Positions 56,931 through 64,000 of a stretch of DNA of 64,000 bases are shown here, piece by piece. The position numbers and the translations under genes were made by a program. This DNA comes from Rhizobium sp. NFR03 (lineage in GTDB: Bacteria > Pseudomonadota > Alphaproteobacteria > Rhizobiales > Rhizobiaceae). The stretch lies in NCBI RefSeq assembly GCF_900111275.1, contig NZ_FOGR01000010.1, positions 104,445 through 168,444 on the forward strand. The letters are read 5' to 3'. Each line of letters begins with the position of its first letter. The first letter of the stretch is position 1. Below the pieces are notes generated by a model, which saw nothing but the letters and a program-made list of their open reading frames with translations, was not told the DNA's origin and did not search any database.

Positions 56931-59270
56931 ATGCATTCCCAGAATACCACATCGCCGCCGCAGGCACAAATACCGCAATTGTCGTTTCGTCAGCAGCAAG
57001 CGGCAGCCCAAGCCTTAGATGGATCGGTTCCGACGGTGCCGGAAATCACCTTCAGGCGCCTCCGTGAGTATGGCTATAGGAATATCCTACCCATTATACC
57101 GCCTGACGCGCCCTTGCATGAGAAGTCGCGCCTTGCGAAGCTCGCAGGCACGACAAACGACGCTCGAGGCAAAACGCCCGGCATCGAACGGAACGGCAAA
57201 TGGACAGGGCTTAGCGAGTGGCAAACGATTGTTGCGACTGACGAGCATCTGGACGAGTGGTTTGGCATGGGCGCCGGGGTCGGCCTGCGGATGGGCGACG
57301 GACTTATTTCGGTCGACATCGACGCTGCGGATCTTGGAACCGCAAACGCGATCGAGGCCGACGCGCTCGACATTCTTGGACCATCTCCCATGCGTGTCGG
57401 ACGATGGCCGCGGCGCGCGCTGTTCTACAGCATCACGAAAGACGTGCCTTACCAGCAGATTGTCTTTGCGGGTGTCGATGGAGATGACGAAAAGATAGAG
57501 ATCGCGGCGCGCGGGCGGCAGATGGTTGTTGCCGGCGTGCACCCGAAGACAGGCAAGTTCTACGAATGGCGTCGGCCTCTTGTCGCTATCGATAAGCTGA
57601 CGTGCATCACGCCCCAAAAGCTGGCCGATTTCATAGCTTCGCAGGAAGCGAAGCTGCCAAGAGCGAAACACAGCAAGCATGAGGCCGCTTCGGAACGACA
57701 AAACATCGACCAGGCAGGACTTCTCGGCAAGCCTGAGCTTGTCGAGCGTGCTGCGAAGGCGCTCCCGAACAACCGTGACCTTTTCCCTGATCGCGACGAT
57801 TACATCCGCGTCGGCGTCGCGCTCAAAGCTGCGTTGCCGCATCATGAGCGCTTGGCTTTCGATCTATGGTGTGACTGGGCGGCCAAAGACGAGGGCGGTA
57901 CTCCTGAACTATGGGAAAAGGACTGGGGCGGTATAAAGCCTCCTTATGGTCTGGGTGCGGGATGGCTTTACGAGAAGGCTGACCGATTTGCATCCGACGA
58001 CACGTTTTCCGTTGCCGAAGTTTGGTTCAACGACCTCGATGATCCCGACAACCCATTCGCCACGCTGCCTTCCTCTGAGACAACCGCCGCGCCGATGATA
58101 CGCGCAACGCCTTACGACTTTCCGGAACCGGGCCGGATCCAGCCGCGCCAATGGCTTTATGGCCAGCATTATATCCGAAAATTTGTCTCAGCGACGGTTG
58201 CCCCTTCCGGGGTCGGCAAATCGTCCCTCGAAATTGTAGAGGCGTTGGCGATGACATCTGGAAAGCCTCTGCTCGGCGTAGAGCCGAAGGGGCAGTTCCG
58301 CGTGTGGCTTTGGAACGGAGAAGACCCGCGCGACGAACTGGACAGACGCATAGGTGCTGCGATGCTGCATTACGGGTTATCTTCGGATGATATCGGTGAC
58401 CGCCTTTTTGTCGATAGTGGCCGGGACACTGAAATTTTGCTGGCCAGTGACACACGCGAAGGCGCGAAGATATCGGTGCCTGTCGCGCAAGCGGTCCTTC
58501 AGCAGATCCAGCAAAATAAAATAGACGTGCTGCAGATCGACCCGTTCGTTTCCTCGCATCGGGTGTCCGAAAACGATAACGGCGCGATCGACGCCGTTAC
58601 TAAGCAATGGGCGAAAATCGCCGACGTCGGAAACTGCTCGGTCGAACTCGTGCACCACGTCAGGAAGTTGAACGGGCAAGAGATCACCGTTGAAGACAGT
58701 CGCGGGGCGTCAGCCTTGCTTGCTACTTCTCGTTCAGCGCGGGCCATCAGCCGCATGACCAGGCAAGAAGGGCTTAAGCTAGGGCTGGAGGCCGCGCACA
58801 AGCGCTTGTTTCGTTTCGGCGACGGGAAGAACAATCTGGCACTTCCAGCCGACGACAAAACACGCTGGTTCGAGCTGGTAAATCGTCCGCTCGGCAACGG
58901 ATCCGGCGATGCTGCAGACGCTTTCTTGAACGGCGACCAAGTCGGCGTTGTAACAAGTCGGACTGTCTCGTCTGAGGCAGTGGAGGTCGATTACGACGAA
59001 CAAGCGGCTGCTCTTGATATCATTCGTGCCGGCGAATGGCGTCGCGACGTGCGAGCAGGCGAAGCTTGGGTCGGCGTCGCCATTGCTCAAGCGATGGGGT
59101 TGGACGTCCAAGACGCGGAGGACAAAGGTCGAATAAGCAGCATTGTGTCCGATTGGATCAAGAGCAAGAGGCTTGTCGAGTTCAATAGGAAAGACGCCAG
59201 CAGGAAGCAAAGAACCTTTGTTCGAGTGGCGGAGGGACAAGATGTCCGCGAAAACAGCATTTTTGGGTGA
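56931..59270 (+). CDS. Primase-polymerase / RecA-like helicase replication protein
   Basis: 779 residues from ATG 56931. N-terminal bifunctional primase-polymerase (AEP) domain: catalytic D-x-D in GLISVDIDA (about 125), GRQMVVAGVHPKTGKFYEW (about 200). The C-terminal RepA-like AAA_25/RecA ATPase has Walker A APSGVGKSS (about 425) and Walker B VLQIDPFVS (about 535). This combination initiates and unwinds replication of phages and satellites. The iteron cluster starting 3 bases after the stop is the likely binding site. Confidence 0.85.
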   Translation: MHSQNTTSPPQAQIPQLSFRQQQAAAQALDGSVPTVPEITFRRLREYGYRNILPIIPPDAPLHEKSRLAKLAGTTNDARGKTPGIERNGKWTGLSEWQTIVATDEHLDEWFGMGAGVGLRMGDGLISVDIDAADLGTANAIEADALDILGPSPMRVGRWPRRALFYSITKDVPYQQIVFAGVDGDDEKIEIAARGRQMVVAGVHPKTGKFYEWRRPLVAIDKLTCITPQKLADFIASQEAKLPRAKHSKHEAASERQNIDQAGLLGKPELVERAAKALPNNRDLFPDRDDYIRVGVALKAALPHHERLAFDLWCDWAAKDEGGTPELWEKDWGGIKPPYGLGAGWLYEKADRFASDDTFSVAEVWFNDLDDPDNPFATLPSSETTAAPMIRATPYDFPEPGRIQPRQWLYGQHYIRKFVSATVAPSGVGKSSLEIVEALAMTSGKPLLGVEPKGQFRVWLWNGEDPRDELDRRIGAAMLHYGLSSDDIGDRLFVDSGRDTEILLASDTREGAKISVPVAQAVLQQIQQNKIDVLQIDPFVSSHRVSENDNGAIDAVTKQWAKIADVGNCSVELVHHVRKLNGQEITVEDSRGASALLATSRSARAISRMTRQEGLKLGLEAAHKRLFRFGDGKNNLALPADDKTRWFELVNRPLGNGSGDAADAFLNGDQVGVVTSRTVSSEAVEVDYDEQAAALDIIRAGEWRRDVRAGEAWVGVAIAQAMGLDVQDAEDKGRISSIVSDWIKSKRLVEFNRKDASRKQRTFVRVAEGQDVRENSIFG

Positions 59271-59591
59271 TTTGCGCCAGTGCGCCAGTCCTCAAATAAC
59301 TGGCGCAAGAACTGGCGCAAACCTGTACTGCGCCAGTGCGCCAGTGCGCCAGTCCCTATTTATAGGACTGGAGCACACTGGAGCGGCGCAACGGCTCAAA
59401 AGACGAGTGACCCTTCCAATAACTGGCGCAATTCTTCAGGATCAAAACAAGGCCGTCGCATGGACATTCTGTCCAGAACGGTTGCTTCCCGAACTGGCCG
59501 TCTTGGGGTCGTGGGTTCGATCGCTGCATCTGTCTGCGCTGAACATCGGTATACCCCATCGGGGCTTTTCTCGAACAGGGCGGGGTTGATC
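59271..59591. other. Non-coding origin-like region
   Basis: No gene is supported between the replication protein and the HGG-motif gene. The first half holds the iteron cluster and an A/T patch (CTATTTATAGG, 59356-59366). The second half has a small CCCC-ATC-GGGG-CTTTT hairpin (59554-59569). An in-frame upstream extension of the next gene crosses part of it but has no ribosome site. Confidence 0.55.
59273..59430. repeat. Iteron cluster TGCGCCAGT, candidate replication origin
   Basis: Eight exact copies of a 9-mer. Direct TGCGCCAGT at 59273, 59281, 59329, 59337 and 59345, successive copies in each cluster sharing a T (8-base period). Inverted ACTGGCGCA at 59299, 59311 and 59422. Two degenerate copies (ACTGGAGCA 59367, ACTGGAGCG 59377) flank an A/T patch. 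Clustered direct and inverted iterons next to the gene of a primase-helicase are the layout of satellite and plasmid origins. Confidence 0.75.
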
Positions 59592-60158
59592 ATGGCCAAG
59601 CCCACGCGCACGCCCGGCTGGTCGCAGTCCGCCGCGTTCCGCGCTATTGGTAGAGCGGCGATCACCGCCTGGAACCTGAAACGCGCGACGCTGCCGACGT
59701 GCACCGCAAAGGCGAAGCGGACGGGCGAGCAATGCCGGCAGCTGCCCATGACCAACGGCAAATGCCGCTTTCACGGCGGCGCGACGCCGCGCGGTGACAA
59801 GTTCCACGTCACAAGCTTGCCGAGCGCTAAGGGCCCCGATGGCGGAGAGAAGAAGCTTCAGGCGAAGCTCCGTCAGGTCAGGCGCGATCAGAAACGTCGG
59901 GAAGCGCGCCTTGCGGCCATGACGCCGGCCGAACGCGAGCGCCACGACGCTTGGCACAAAGCCAGGCAACCGGGCCCCGCGGCACCCCGCGCGGAGAAGC
60001 GCCGTCAGCGGGCTATGGCGAAAGAGATCCGGCAGGCCGCCGCGTTGCCCGAGGTCTTCAGCCCGGAAGCAGCCGAGCTACAGCGCAAGATCGACCGCCT
60101 GGAAGCCCTGCTTGCGGCCTCAAGTATCGACACCGCGGACATAGATATTTTTCAGTAG
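59592..60158 (+). CDS. HGG-motif phage protein
   Basis: 188 residues from ATG 59592 (AKPTRTPGWSQ start). Cys/His cluster CTAKAKRTGEQCRQ...KCRFHGGAT (about 41-65) matches the HGGXSTG-type phage proteins. The rest is a long, highly charged Arg/Lys/Glu helix. Function unknown; such genes often sit between replication and packaging genes in prophages. Confidence 0.7.
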   Translation: MAKPTRTPGWSQSAAFRAIGRAAITAWNLKRATLPTCTAKAKRTGEQCRQLPMTNGKCRFHGGATPRGDKFHVTSLPSAKGPDGGEKKLQAKLRQVRRDQKRREARLAAMTPAERERHDAWHKARQPGPAAPRAEKRRQRAMAKEIRQAAALPEVFSPEAAELQRKIDRLEALLAASSIDTADIDIFQ

Positions 60159-60166
60159 GAGCAAAT

Positions 60167-60454
60167 ATGCAGGAAGTGGTCGAAACGCAGCGTGAACTGC
60201 TGAGGCGAATTCAGACCGAAGGCGTGTTGGTCGCCTACGAAACCGCGCTCGACGTTTGCCGCTCTCCGAAGAGCACGAGCCCGGCAAGAGCGACCGCGGC
60301 AGCCACGCTGTTTCGTGTCGCTGGATATTTCAACGCCCCCACGACTGCCGCGGGCGGGAAAGAGCCGCACGAGATGACGGCGGATGAGCTCGCGTCAGCT
60401 ATCGGCAATCTGGAAACGAACTTGCGGCGCCGTGACTTGGGGATCTTCGATTGA
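60167..60454 (+). CDS. Hypothetical small phage protein (possibly packaging-related)
   Basis: 95 residues from ATG 60167 with AGGAGC 5-10 bases upstream. Helical; includes ALDVCRSPKSTSPARATAAATLFRVAGYF and ends in a helix (ADELASAIGNLETNLRRR). Composition and position after the HGG gene resemble small terminase-region proteins, but no diagnostic motif is seen. No large terminase follows. Confidence 0.6.
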   Translation: MQEVVETQRELLRRIQTEGVLVAYETALDVCRSPKSTSPARATAAATLFRVAGYFNAPTTAAGGKEPHEMTADELASAIGNLETNLRRRDLGIFD

Positions 60455-60478
60455 CGACGTGCATCCGCCAACCAAAGC

Positions 60479-61120
60479 CTACAGGCCCCAATCCCGAAGG
60501 CCAGTTTCCGCGGCGTTCCTGTCGGAGCGCACCCGAATGACCGTCTGACGCGTGAGGCCAGAAGCCTTTGCGATCTCCGAAGGACCGGCACCGGCGTCGA
60601 GCATTTCGGTTATCATGTTGAACTGCGGCCGCGAATAGGATGGTTTCCGCCCCCGGTAGGCCTTGGGCTGGTCCTGCGCCTTCTTATGGGCGATGCCGGC
60701 TTTCTGGGCCTCCTTCGTCGCTTCGGATTGCGCTTGGGCCATTGCCGCCATGAAGCCGATCAGCGCGTCGCGGACCGCCATTGCCATTGGGTCGCGCGTC
60801 GCACCATCAAACGTCATGTTGTTGATGACCGTCCGGACAATCACGCCGCGCTTAAGGAACTCCCGAAGGCTAGCCGTCACGTCATCGTAGTTCCGCCCCA
60901 GGCGATCGACCCAGCGCACGACAAGGGTGTCGCCTCGGCGAAGCATATCGAAAAGACGTCGGCCCTGTGCGCGGTCGGCGAGTGGAATGTTCACACCGGA
61001 GACGCCATGATCTGCCACGACCTCATCGATCACATGCCCCGCCTGTTCGGCCTGCGTGATCTGATGTTCGAGGGTTTGATCGCTTGTGGAGACGCGAGCA
61101 TAGAAAACGGTTCTGGTCAT
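60479..61120 (-). CDS. Small serine recombinase (resolvase/invertase family)
   Basis: 213 residues from ATG 61120 (AGGA upstream). Catalytic Ser11 in FYARVSTSDQ, DTLVVRWVDRLGRN (Arg motif, about 65), long E-helix and C-terminal HTH (GPSEIAKASGLTRQTVIRV). The size fits DNA invertases or cointegrate resolvases; large serine integrases are bigger. It faces left, against the other element genes, with a repeat-rich region upstream. Confidence 0.88.
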   Translation of the reverse strand: MTRTVFYARVSTSDQTLEHQITQAEQAGHVIDEVVADHGVSGVNIPLADRAQGRRLFDMLRRGDTLVVRWVDRLGRNYDDVTASLREFLKRGVIVRTVINNMTFDGATRDPMAMAVRDALIGFMAAMAQAQSEATKEAQKAGIAHKKAQDQPKAYRGRKPSYSRPQFNMITEMLDAGAGPSEIAKASGLTRQTVIRVRSDRNAAETGLRDWGL

Positions 61121-61150
61121 GATCAATCCTGCGTCAATGTCCGTTTGGGT

Positions 61151-61264
61151 GTGTACTTTGATAATAGTGTACGCTGATATGATGTCAACCCATGCGGACA
61201 TGTCCGTGTGCGGATAATCAGCTGTCCGCGGCGGTATACCCTTGCGGACATGCGAGTGCGGACA
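61151..61264. repeat. Repeat-rich region upstream of the serine recombinase (candidate res/crossover site)
   Basis: GTGTAC at 61151-61156 and 61167-61172. TGCGGACA at 61193-61200, 61243-61250 and 61257-61264. Dyad CGGACATGTCCG at 61195-61206. GCGGA/TCCGC pair at 61210-61214 and 61225-61229. Several short dyads in about 115 bases ahead of a resolvase gene resemble a multi-subsite res region. Which repeats are bound is not known. Confidence 0.5.
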
Positions 61265-61272
61265 CGCGAATG

Positions 61273-61815
61273 CTAATCGGGCAAGCTTTTAAGGTCTGCT
61301 AAGGTCCAGCATTGCTTCTCGACGTCCAAACAGGTGACAGTGCCGAGACGCTCCATGGCACGAAGACGTGCTCTTATCTTTGCGTGCGAATGACCGGTTG
61401 CCTTGTTGAGTTCGAAGACGGTTTTCCTTCCTCCGTCTCGCAGCAGCGCCATGAGTTCCAGATGGTCTGATCTGTCACTTGGCAAGCCTGCCCAGCGCGG
61501 GTTCTCCGGCTGCCACTTGCCGTCTATGCGCTCTTCAGTCGGGCTGTTAATCCAATCATCGGATAGCCCTGTCCAATCTGGTAGACGATAACCTGCAAGT
61601 TGCCTGCCCGTTGCAAACTCTGGCAACGCCGCTTGCGCGAAGTCCAATGCGCACAGCAAGGCATCTCTGTCGTTCGGCAAGCGTTCCGATGCACTGTGCG
61701 CGATCGAAAGATAGGACGCCATACTTGGGAGCTTGCCGCCGCTTCGCGCGAACGAGGTCAGGATCATGCCCTGTATGATGAAAAGGAACTCTTGCGATTT
61801 TCTCGTGCTATCCAT
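61273..61815 (-). CDS. Hypothetical protein with C-terminal winged-helix-like domain
   Basis: 180 residues, no family recognised. The C-terminal part (HLELMALLRDGGRKTVFELNKATGHSHAKIRARLRAMERLG, from about 117) reads as a winged helix, suggesting a regulator. Central DWTGLSDDWINSPTEERIDGKW is unusual. The start and first 30 residues are uncertain. Same direction as the recombinase, 152 bases ahead of it. Confidence 0.6.
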   Translation of the reverse strand: MDSTRKSQEFLFIIQGMILTSFARSGGKLPSMASYLSIAHSASERLPNDRDALLCALDFAQAALPEFATGRQLAGYRLPDWTGLSDDWINSPTEERIDGKWQPENPRWAGLPSDRSDHLELMALLRDGGRKTVFELNKATGHSHAKIRARLRAMERLGTVTCLDVEKQCWTLADLKSLPD

Positions 61816-62117
61816 GGCGACGTTATTAACGCTGGACCACGCTTCGGTAAACCAACCTATCTAACTGTATTATCTGTAGAAAGACATTGGCAGACAGTCG
61901 CGTCGTTGCCCGGTAGGTTGCCGGACGAGACCCCGGCCACCCCGGGGACCGCCCCCCGGCATAGTCGCCGCGAGCCCGCGGAAACGGCATCAGAAGCCCT
62001 TACCAAAATCCGCCCCGCTGGAACTTTCAGGCCCGTCCCTGCGAGCCGAATAGTGTTCGAAACCGCCAAGCACGTTTGCCCATTTCTTCGAACAGGGGAA
62101 CGCATGATCATCCGACC
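61816..62117. other. Divergent intergenic region inside the element
   Basis: About 300 bases between leftward and rightward genes; no gene supported. Includes a C/G-rich stretch with CCCCGG repeats (61931-61962). A copy of TCGAACAGGG (62088-62097) also occurs at 59571-59580, just before the HGG gene; in both places it precedes a gene start. Confidence 0.45.
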
Positions 62118-62651
62118 ATGATGAACGAGCGCCTTGCCCTCAAAGCCACACTCCCCGGAGACGCCGAAGCTCCCGACGAACGAACCGTCGAGCGGGCGGA
62201 GAACATCGTGTGCGCCTTCGCGCGGGTCAGGGTGCAGCCCCAGGCCGACGCCGCGGCGAACCTGTCGGAAGCGATCTACAGCCTGCAGGCGGCCGTCGGA
62301 GCCAACGCCCCGCGGCTTCCGGTCGAGCTCCGCGATCGGCTAATCAACGAAATCCGGGTCGCGGCGCCGATCATTCAGGACGTGTTCTCTCTCGAACCGA
62401 CCGAGCTGATGGAACGGTGCATCCGCGCGCTGTTCCTCAACGTCGAGTTCTGGGCCATGTTGCCAGGTGAACGCAACAAGAGCCGGCATCTGATGACGGA
62501 TGCGACGGCGCACGCGCGTTGGCTTCGTAATGCCGCGCACAACCAGGTCCTGCTCCAGGAAATTAACGAAAGAGCCCGGAAACGCCGTGTCGCGCTGGTC
62601 CGTGCGCTGGCATCTGCGCAGGAATTCTGCTATGCAAAACGCTCTCGCTAA
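62118..62651 (+). CDS. Hypothetical element protein
   Basis: 177 residues from ATG 62118; no family recognised. Helical, with a basic C-terminus (NERARKRRVALVRALASAQ). No signal or membrane segment. Its end overlaps the next small gene by 20 bases. Confidence 0.6.
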   Translation: MMNERLALKATLPGDAEAPDERTVERAENIVCAFARVRVQPQADAAANLSEAIYSLQAAVGANAPRLPVELRDRLINEIRVAAPIIQDVFSLEPTELMERCIRALFLNVEFWAMLPGERNKSRHLMTDATAHARWLRNAAHNQVLLQEINERARKRRVALVRALASAQEFCYAKRSR

Positions 62652-62784
62652 TTGCGGAATTCGAGGCACCGCGCTCACCACTTCCGGTCACGACCGGAAG
62701 GACGTCAACCAACATCAAGCCAACGCGGCAGCCCATGCGCTGCCTTGCTCGATGTGGTCGTTATGGAGCGCCTATGCCCGCTGA
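62632..62784 (+). CDS. Tiny element protein, 50 residues
   Basis: Begins MQNALANCGIRGTALTT, ends SLWSAYAR; unknown function. AGGA lies 8 bases before the ATG. Overlaps the preceding gene by 20 bases and the next by 11, so it belongs to a coupled chain. Cysteines at 8 and 40. Confidence 0.5.
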   Translation: MQNALANCGIRGTALTTSGHDRKDVNQHQANAAAHALPCSMWSLWSAYAR

Positions 62785-62908
62785 GACCTTCCCTGAATTT
62801 TCCTATTCGAACGCGCCCACCGCGGTCCTTGGCACGAACACCACGCAAATTGCGACAATGGCCGCCGTGAAGGCAGCATTCGACATAACCGACGGAGGGT
62901 CCATCTGA
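62774..62908 (+). CDS. Tiny element protein, 44 residues, upstream of the tailspike-like gene
   Basis: Begins MPAETFPEFSYSNAPTAV and ends AFDITDGGSI. GGAG is 5 bases before the ATG. Stop shares one base with the next ATG (TGATG). Possibly a short adaptor or chaperone-like neighbour of the spike, but this is only positional. Confidence 0.55.
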   Translation: MPAETFPEFSYSNAPTAVLGTNTTQIATMAAVKAAFDITDGGSI

Positions 62909-63909
62909 TGGCTTCAACCCCTACTCGCTTCCAGACCCGTCGCACGCCCACGGCCGGCAAGGTCTTCGCGCCCAGCGAGCTTCTCGAGGGCGAACTCGGG
63001 TTGAACATGCCTGACCAGAAGCTGCACGCGAAAGACGCGAGCGGCAATGTGTTCCAGGTTGCTCCGTCGCTGAAGGACACCGGACCACAGAACATTAAAA
63101 ATCACGGCGCCCGAATGATTACCGGCGTCGATGACACGGCCGCGGTGGCCAAGGCTTACGCTGCCGCGCCGAGTGGGGGCACGATCGAAGTCCCGCCCGG
63201 CAAGTTCAATATTTCGGCATGGCCAACGGGTATCAAGGCCGGCGACAAAGCAAAGCTCTGGCAGTTCCACGGTGCGACGTCCGGCGAAAGCGGCAACCCG
63301 GTTATCGGCGTCTACAGCGGCGCCGACACGCAGGAGTTCTTCGGTCTCGGGTCGAAGTTCTTCCTGCGCACCGCCAGCTATCCGAATGCAGGCCCTATCG
63401 TCCGCATTGACGGAAAGTTTGATCACGTTGGCGGCGTCGAAGGCAACGTCATAAACAGTTTTCTCGTCAACACGACCATCGAGACGAACTCGCCTAACTT
63501 TGTATGGGGCGGCCTATTCGTCACATCCAGCAAGGGGCGAGGCGGCGGTCAGCATGCAGGCCTTGTATCCGCGATGAAGCGGCCGGCCGACGCTTTGGCT
63601 GATGGCCTCGGGCCGCGCGATCAGATCTTTGGCAATTACACCGAAGTGATGGACCTGCCTGAAGTCCTTGATGCGGATACCGCCGGGTCAACAGTGGGTT
63701 ATGAGTTGGACCTGTTCTGCCATGGGACGGATCTGCTTCGTCGGAGGCAAGTTCTGAGCATCAACATCGGCAAACCTTATAATATGGGGTCGGATGGTGA
63801 AGTTGGCCGCGGTGTCCATCTCAACACCAATAACGCAGGGTCATATTTCGGAACTATGTTCAGCGCCACGGCCAACTTTAGAATTGCCGCGATCGATCTC
63901 ACAGAGTAA
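62908..63909 (+). CDS. Tailspike/tail-fibre-like protein
   Basis: 333 residues; GGAGGG 8 bases upstream. The N-terminus (FAPSELLEGELGLNMPDQKLHAKDASGNVF) is like phage fibre attachment segments. Residues about 65-100 (HGARMITGVDDTAAVAKAY...GGTIEVPPGKFNIS) match the start of pectate-lyase-type beta-helix tailspikes. The remainder is beta-rich with no recognisable glycan-cleaving motif. Likely a receptor-binding component. Shorter than most tailspikes, so it may be reduced. Confidence 0.7.
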   Translation: MASTPTRFQTRRTPTAGKVFAPSELLEGELGLNMPDQKLHAKDASGNVFQVAPSLKDTGPQNIKNHGARMITGVDDTAAVAKAYAAAPSGGTIEVPPGKFNISAWPTGIKAGDKAKLWQFHGATSGESGNPVIGVYSGADTQEFFGLGSKFFLRTASYPNAGPIVRIDGKFDHVGGVEGNVINSFLVNTTIETNSPNFVWGGLFVTSSKGRGGGQHAGLVSAMKRPADALADGLGPRDQIFGNYTEVMDLPEVLDADTAGSTVGYELDLFCHGTDLLRRRQVLSINIGKPYNMGSDGEVGRGVHLNTNNAGSYFGTMFSATANFRIAAIDLTE

Positions 63910-63956
63910 GCCCACGGTGAGGGCCGTCTTGCGAGGTTGATGCGAACATCGGAAGT

Positions 63957-63974
63957 CCTAGTGCAAACACTAGG
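63957..63974 (+). promoter_or_regulatory. Perfect hairpin overlapping a ribosome-binding site
   Basis: CCTAGTG (63957-63963), CAAA loop, CACTAGG (63968-63974). The right arm overlaps AGGAG (63972-63976), the ribosome site of the gene starting at 63984. It could lower translation, serve as a repressor operator, or be part of a weak terminator. Confidence 0.6.
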
Positions 63975-63983
63975 AGTAGTCCT

Positions 63984-64000
63984 ATGACCAAGCATCCGAT
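63984..64000 (+). CDS. Start of a further element gene (cut by window)
   Basis: ATG 63984 with AGGAG 7 bases upstream; reads MTKHP before the window ends. Nothing more can be said. Confidence 0.45.

Larger units (their letters stand above)
54959..64000 (+). mobile_element. Integrated phage-like element at tRNA-Ser (left end; continues beyond window)
   Basis: From the 3' end of tRNA-Ser rightwards, housekeeping genes stop and a run of small overlapping phage-type genes begins: two excisionase-like HTH proteins, primase-helicase, HGG-motif protein, serine recombinase, tailspike-like protein. Most are rightward and coupled. No integrase, large terminase, portal or capsid gene is visible, and no second copy of the tRNA 3' end is in the window, so the far end and probably the integrase lie beyond 64000. 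The exact left boundary is not determined. Confidence 0.75.

Noticed and set aside
59273..59430. Short-repeat cluster considered as a CRISPR array
   Set aside because: Repeats are 9 bases, overlap one another and occur in both orientations; there are no regular spacers or cas genes.
59505..59545. tRNA-like T-arm fragment (GTGGGTTCGATC)
   Set aside because: Flanking bases do not form the T-stem or an acceptor stem; resemblance to the tRNA-Ser 3' part is only about ten bases.

Overview
The window is high-GC alphaproteobacterial chromosome, almost certainly from the Rhizobiaceae (Agrobacterium/Rhizobium/Ensifer/Shinella side). Supporting this are an NdvB-type cyclic beta-1,2-glucan synthase, the conserved obg-proB-proA-nadD-rsfS-rlmH-envC-ctpA block, an imuA-imuB-dnaE2 mutagenesis cassette under alphaproteobacterial LexA boxes (GTTC-N7-GTTC), and a bacterioferritin operon behind an Irr-type iron control element. 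All assignments come from reading the sequence; no database search was run.

Layout. 1-4476 (-): N-terminal half of ndvB, cut by the window edge. 4.98-10.4 kb: a LysR regulator divergent from a coupled three-gene operon (hglS, D-2-hydroxyglutarate dehydrogenase, ALDH7/AmaB) that would take aminoadipate semialdehyde to 2-oxoglutarate, the last part of lysine catabolism. 10.4-12.9 kb (-): a partial phosphonate module (2H-phosphoesterase, phnM, phnN) with a candidate Pho box. 13.3-16.0 kb (-): gntK, class II fba and a DMT transporter. 16.5-17.6 kb: a TerC-like DUF475 membrane protein, followed by a 53-residue small protein. 18.2-24.8 kb: tctABC tripartite transporter, an orphan binding protein, and divergent tctD-tctE. 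25-27.7 kb: an aldehyde dehydrogenase and an M24 peptidase-like enzyme. 28-29.2 kb: an MFS gene in an AT-richer islet.

29.4-40.9 kb is a DNA-damage region. An SOS-box-controlled operon encodes a radical-SAM/HhH protein and a DUF4130-UdgX fusion. Beyond a few housekeeping genes lies imuA-imuB-dnaE2 with its own LexA box. 41.3-42.2 kb: bfd-bfr iron storage. 42.2-54.6 kb (-): rppH, a divergent polysaccharide deacetylase, ctpA, envC, rlmH, rsfS, nadD, proA, proB, obg, two GNAT acetyltransferases, rpmA and rplU.

A tRNA-Ser(CGA) at 54.87 kb marks the left end of an integrated element that runs off the window. It carries two excisionase-like HTH proteins, unknown small genes, a primase-polymerase/RecA-like helicase followed directly by an iteron cluster (probable replication origin), an HGG-motif phage protein, a serine recombinase with a repeat-rich upstream region, and a coupled cassette ending in a tailspike-like protein. 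No capsid, portal or large-terminase gene is visible. It is therefore a decayed prophage, a satellite, or the edge of a larger prophage. The iterons, the recombinase with its repeats and the SOS-linked UdgX operon are the parts most worth following up.
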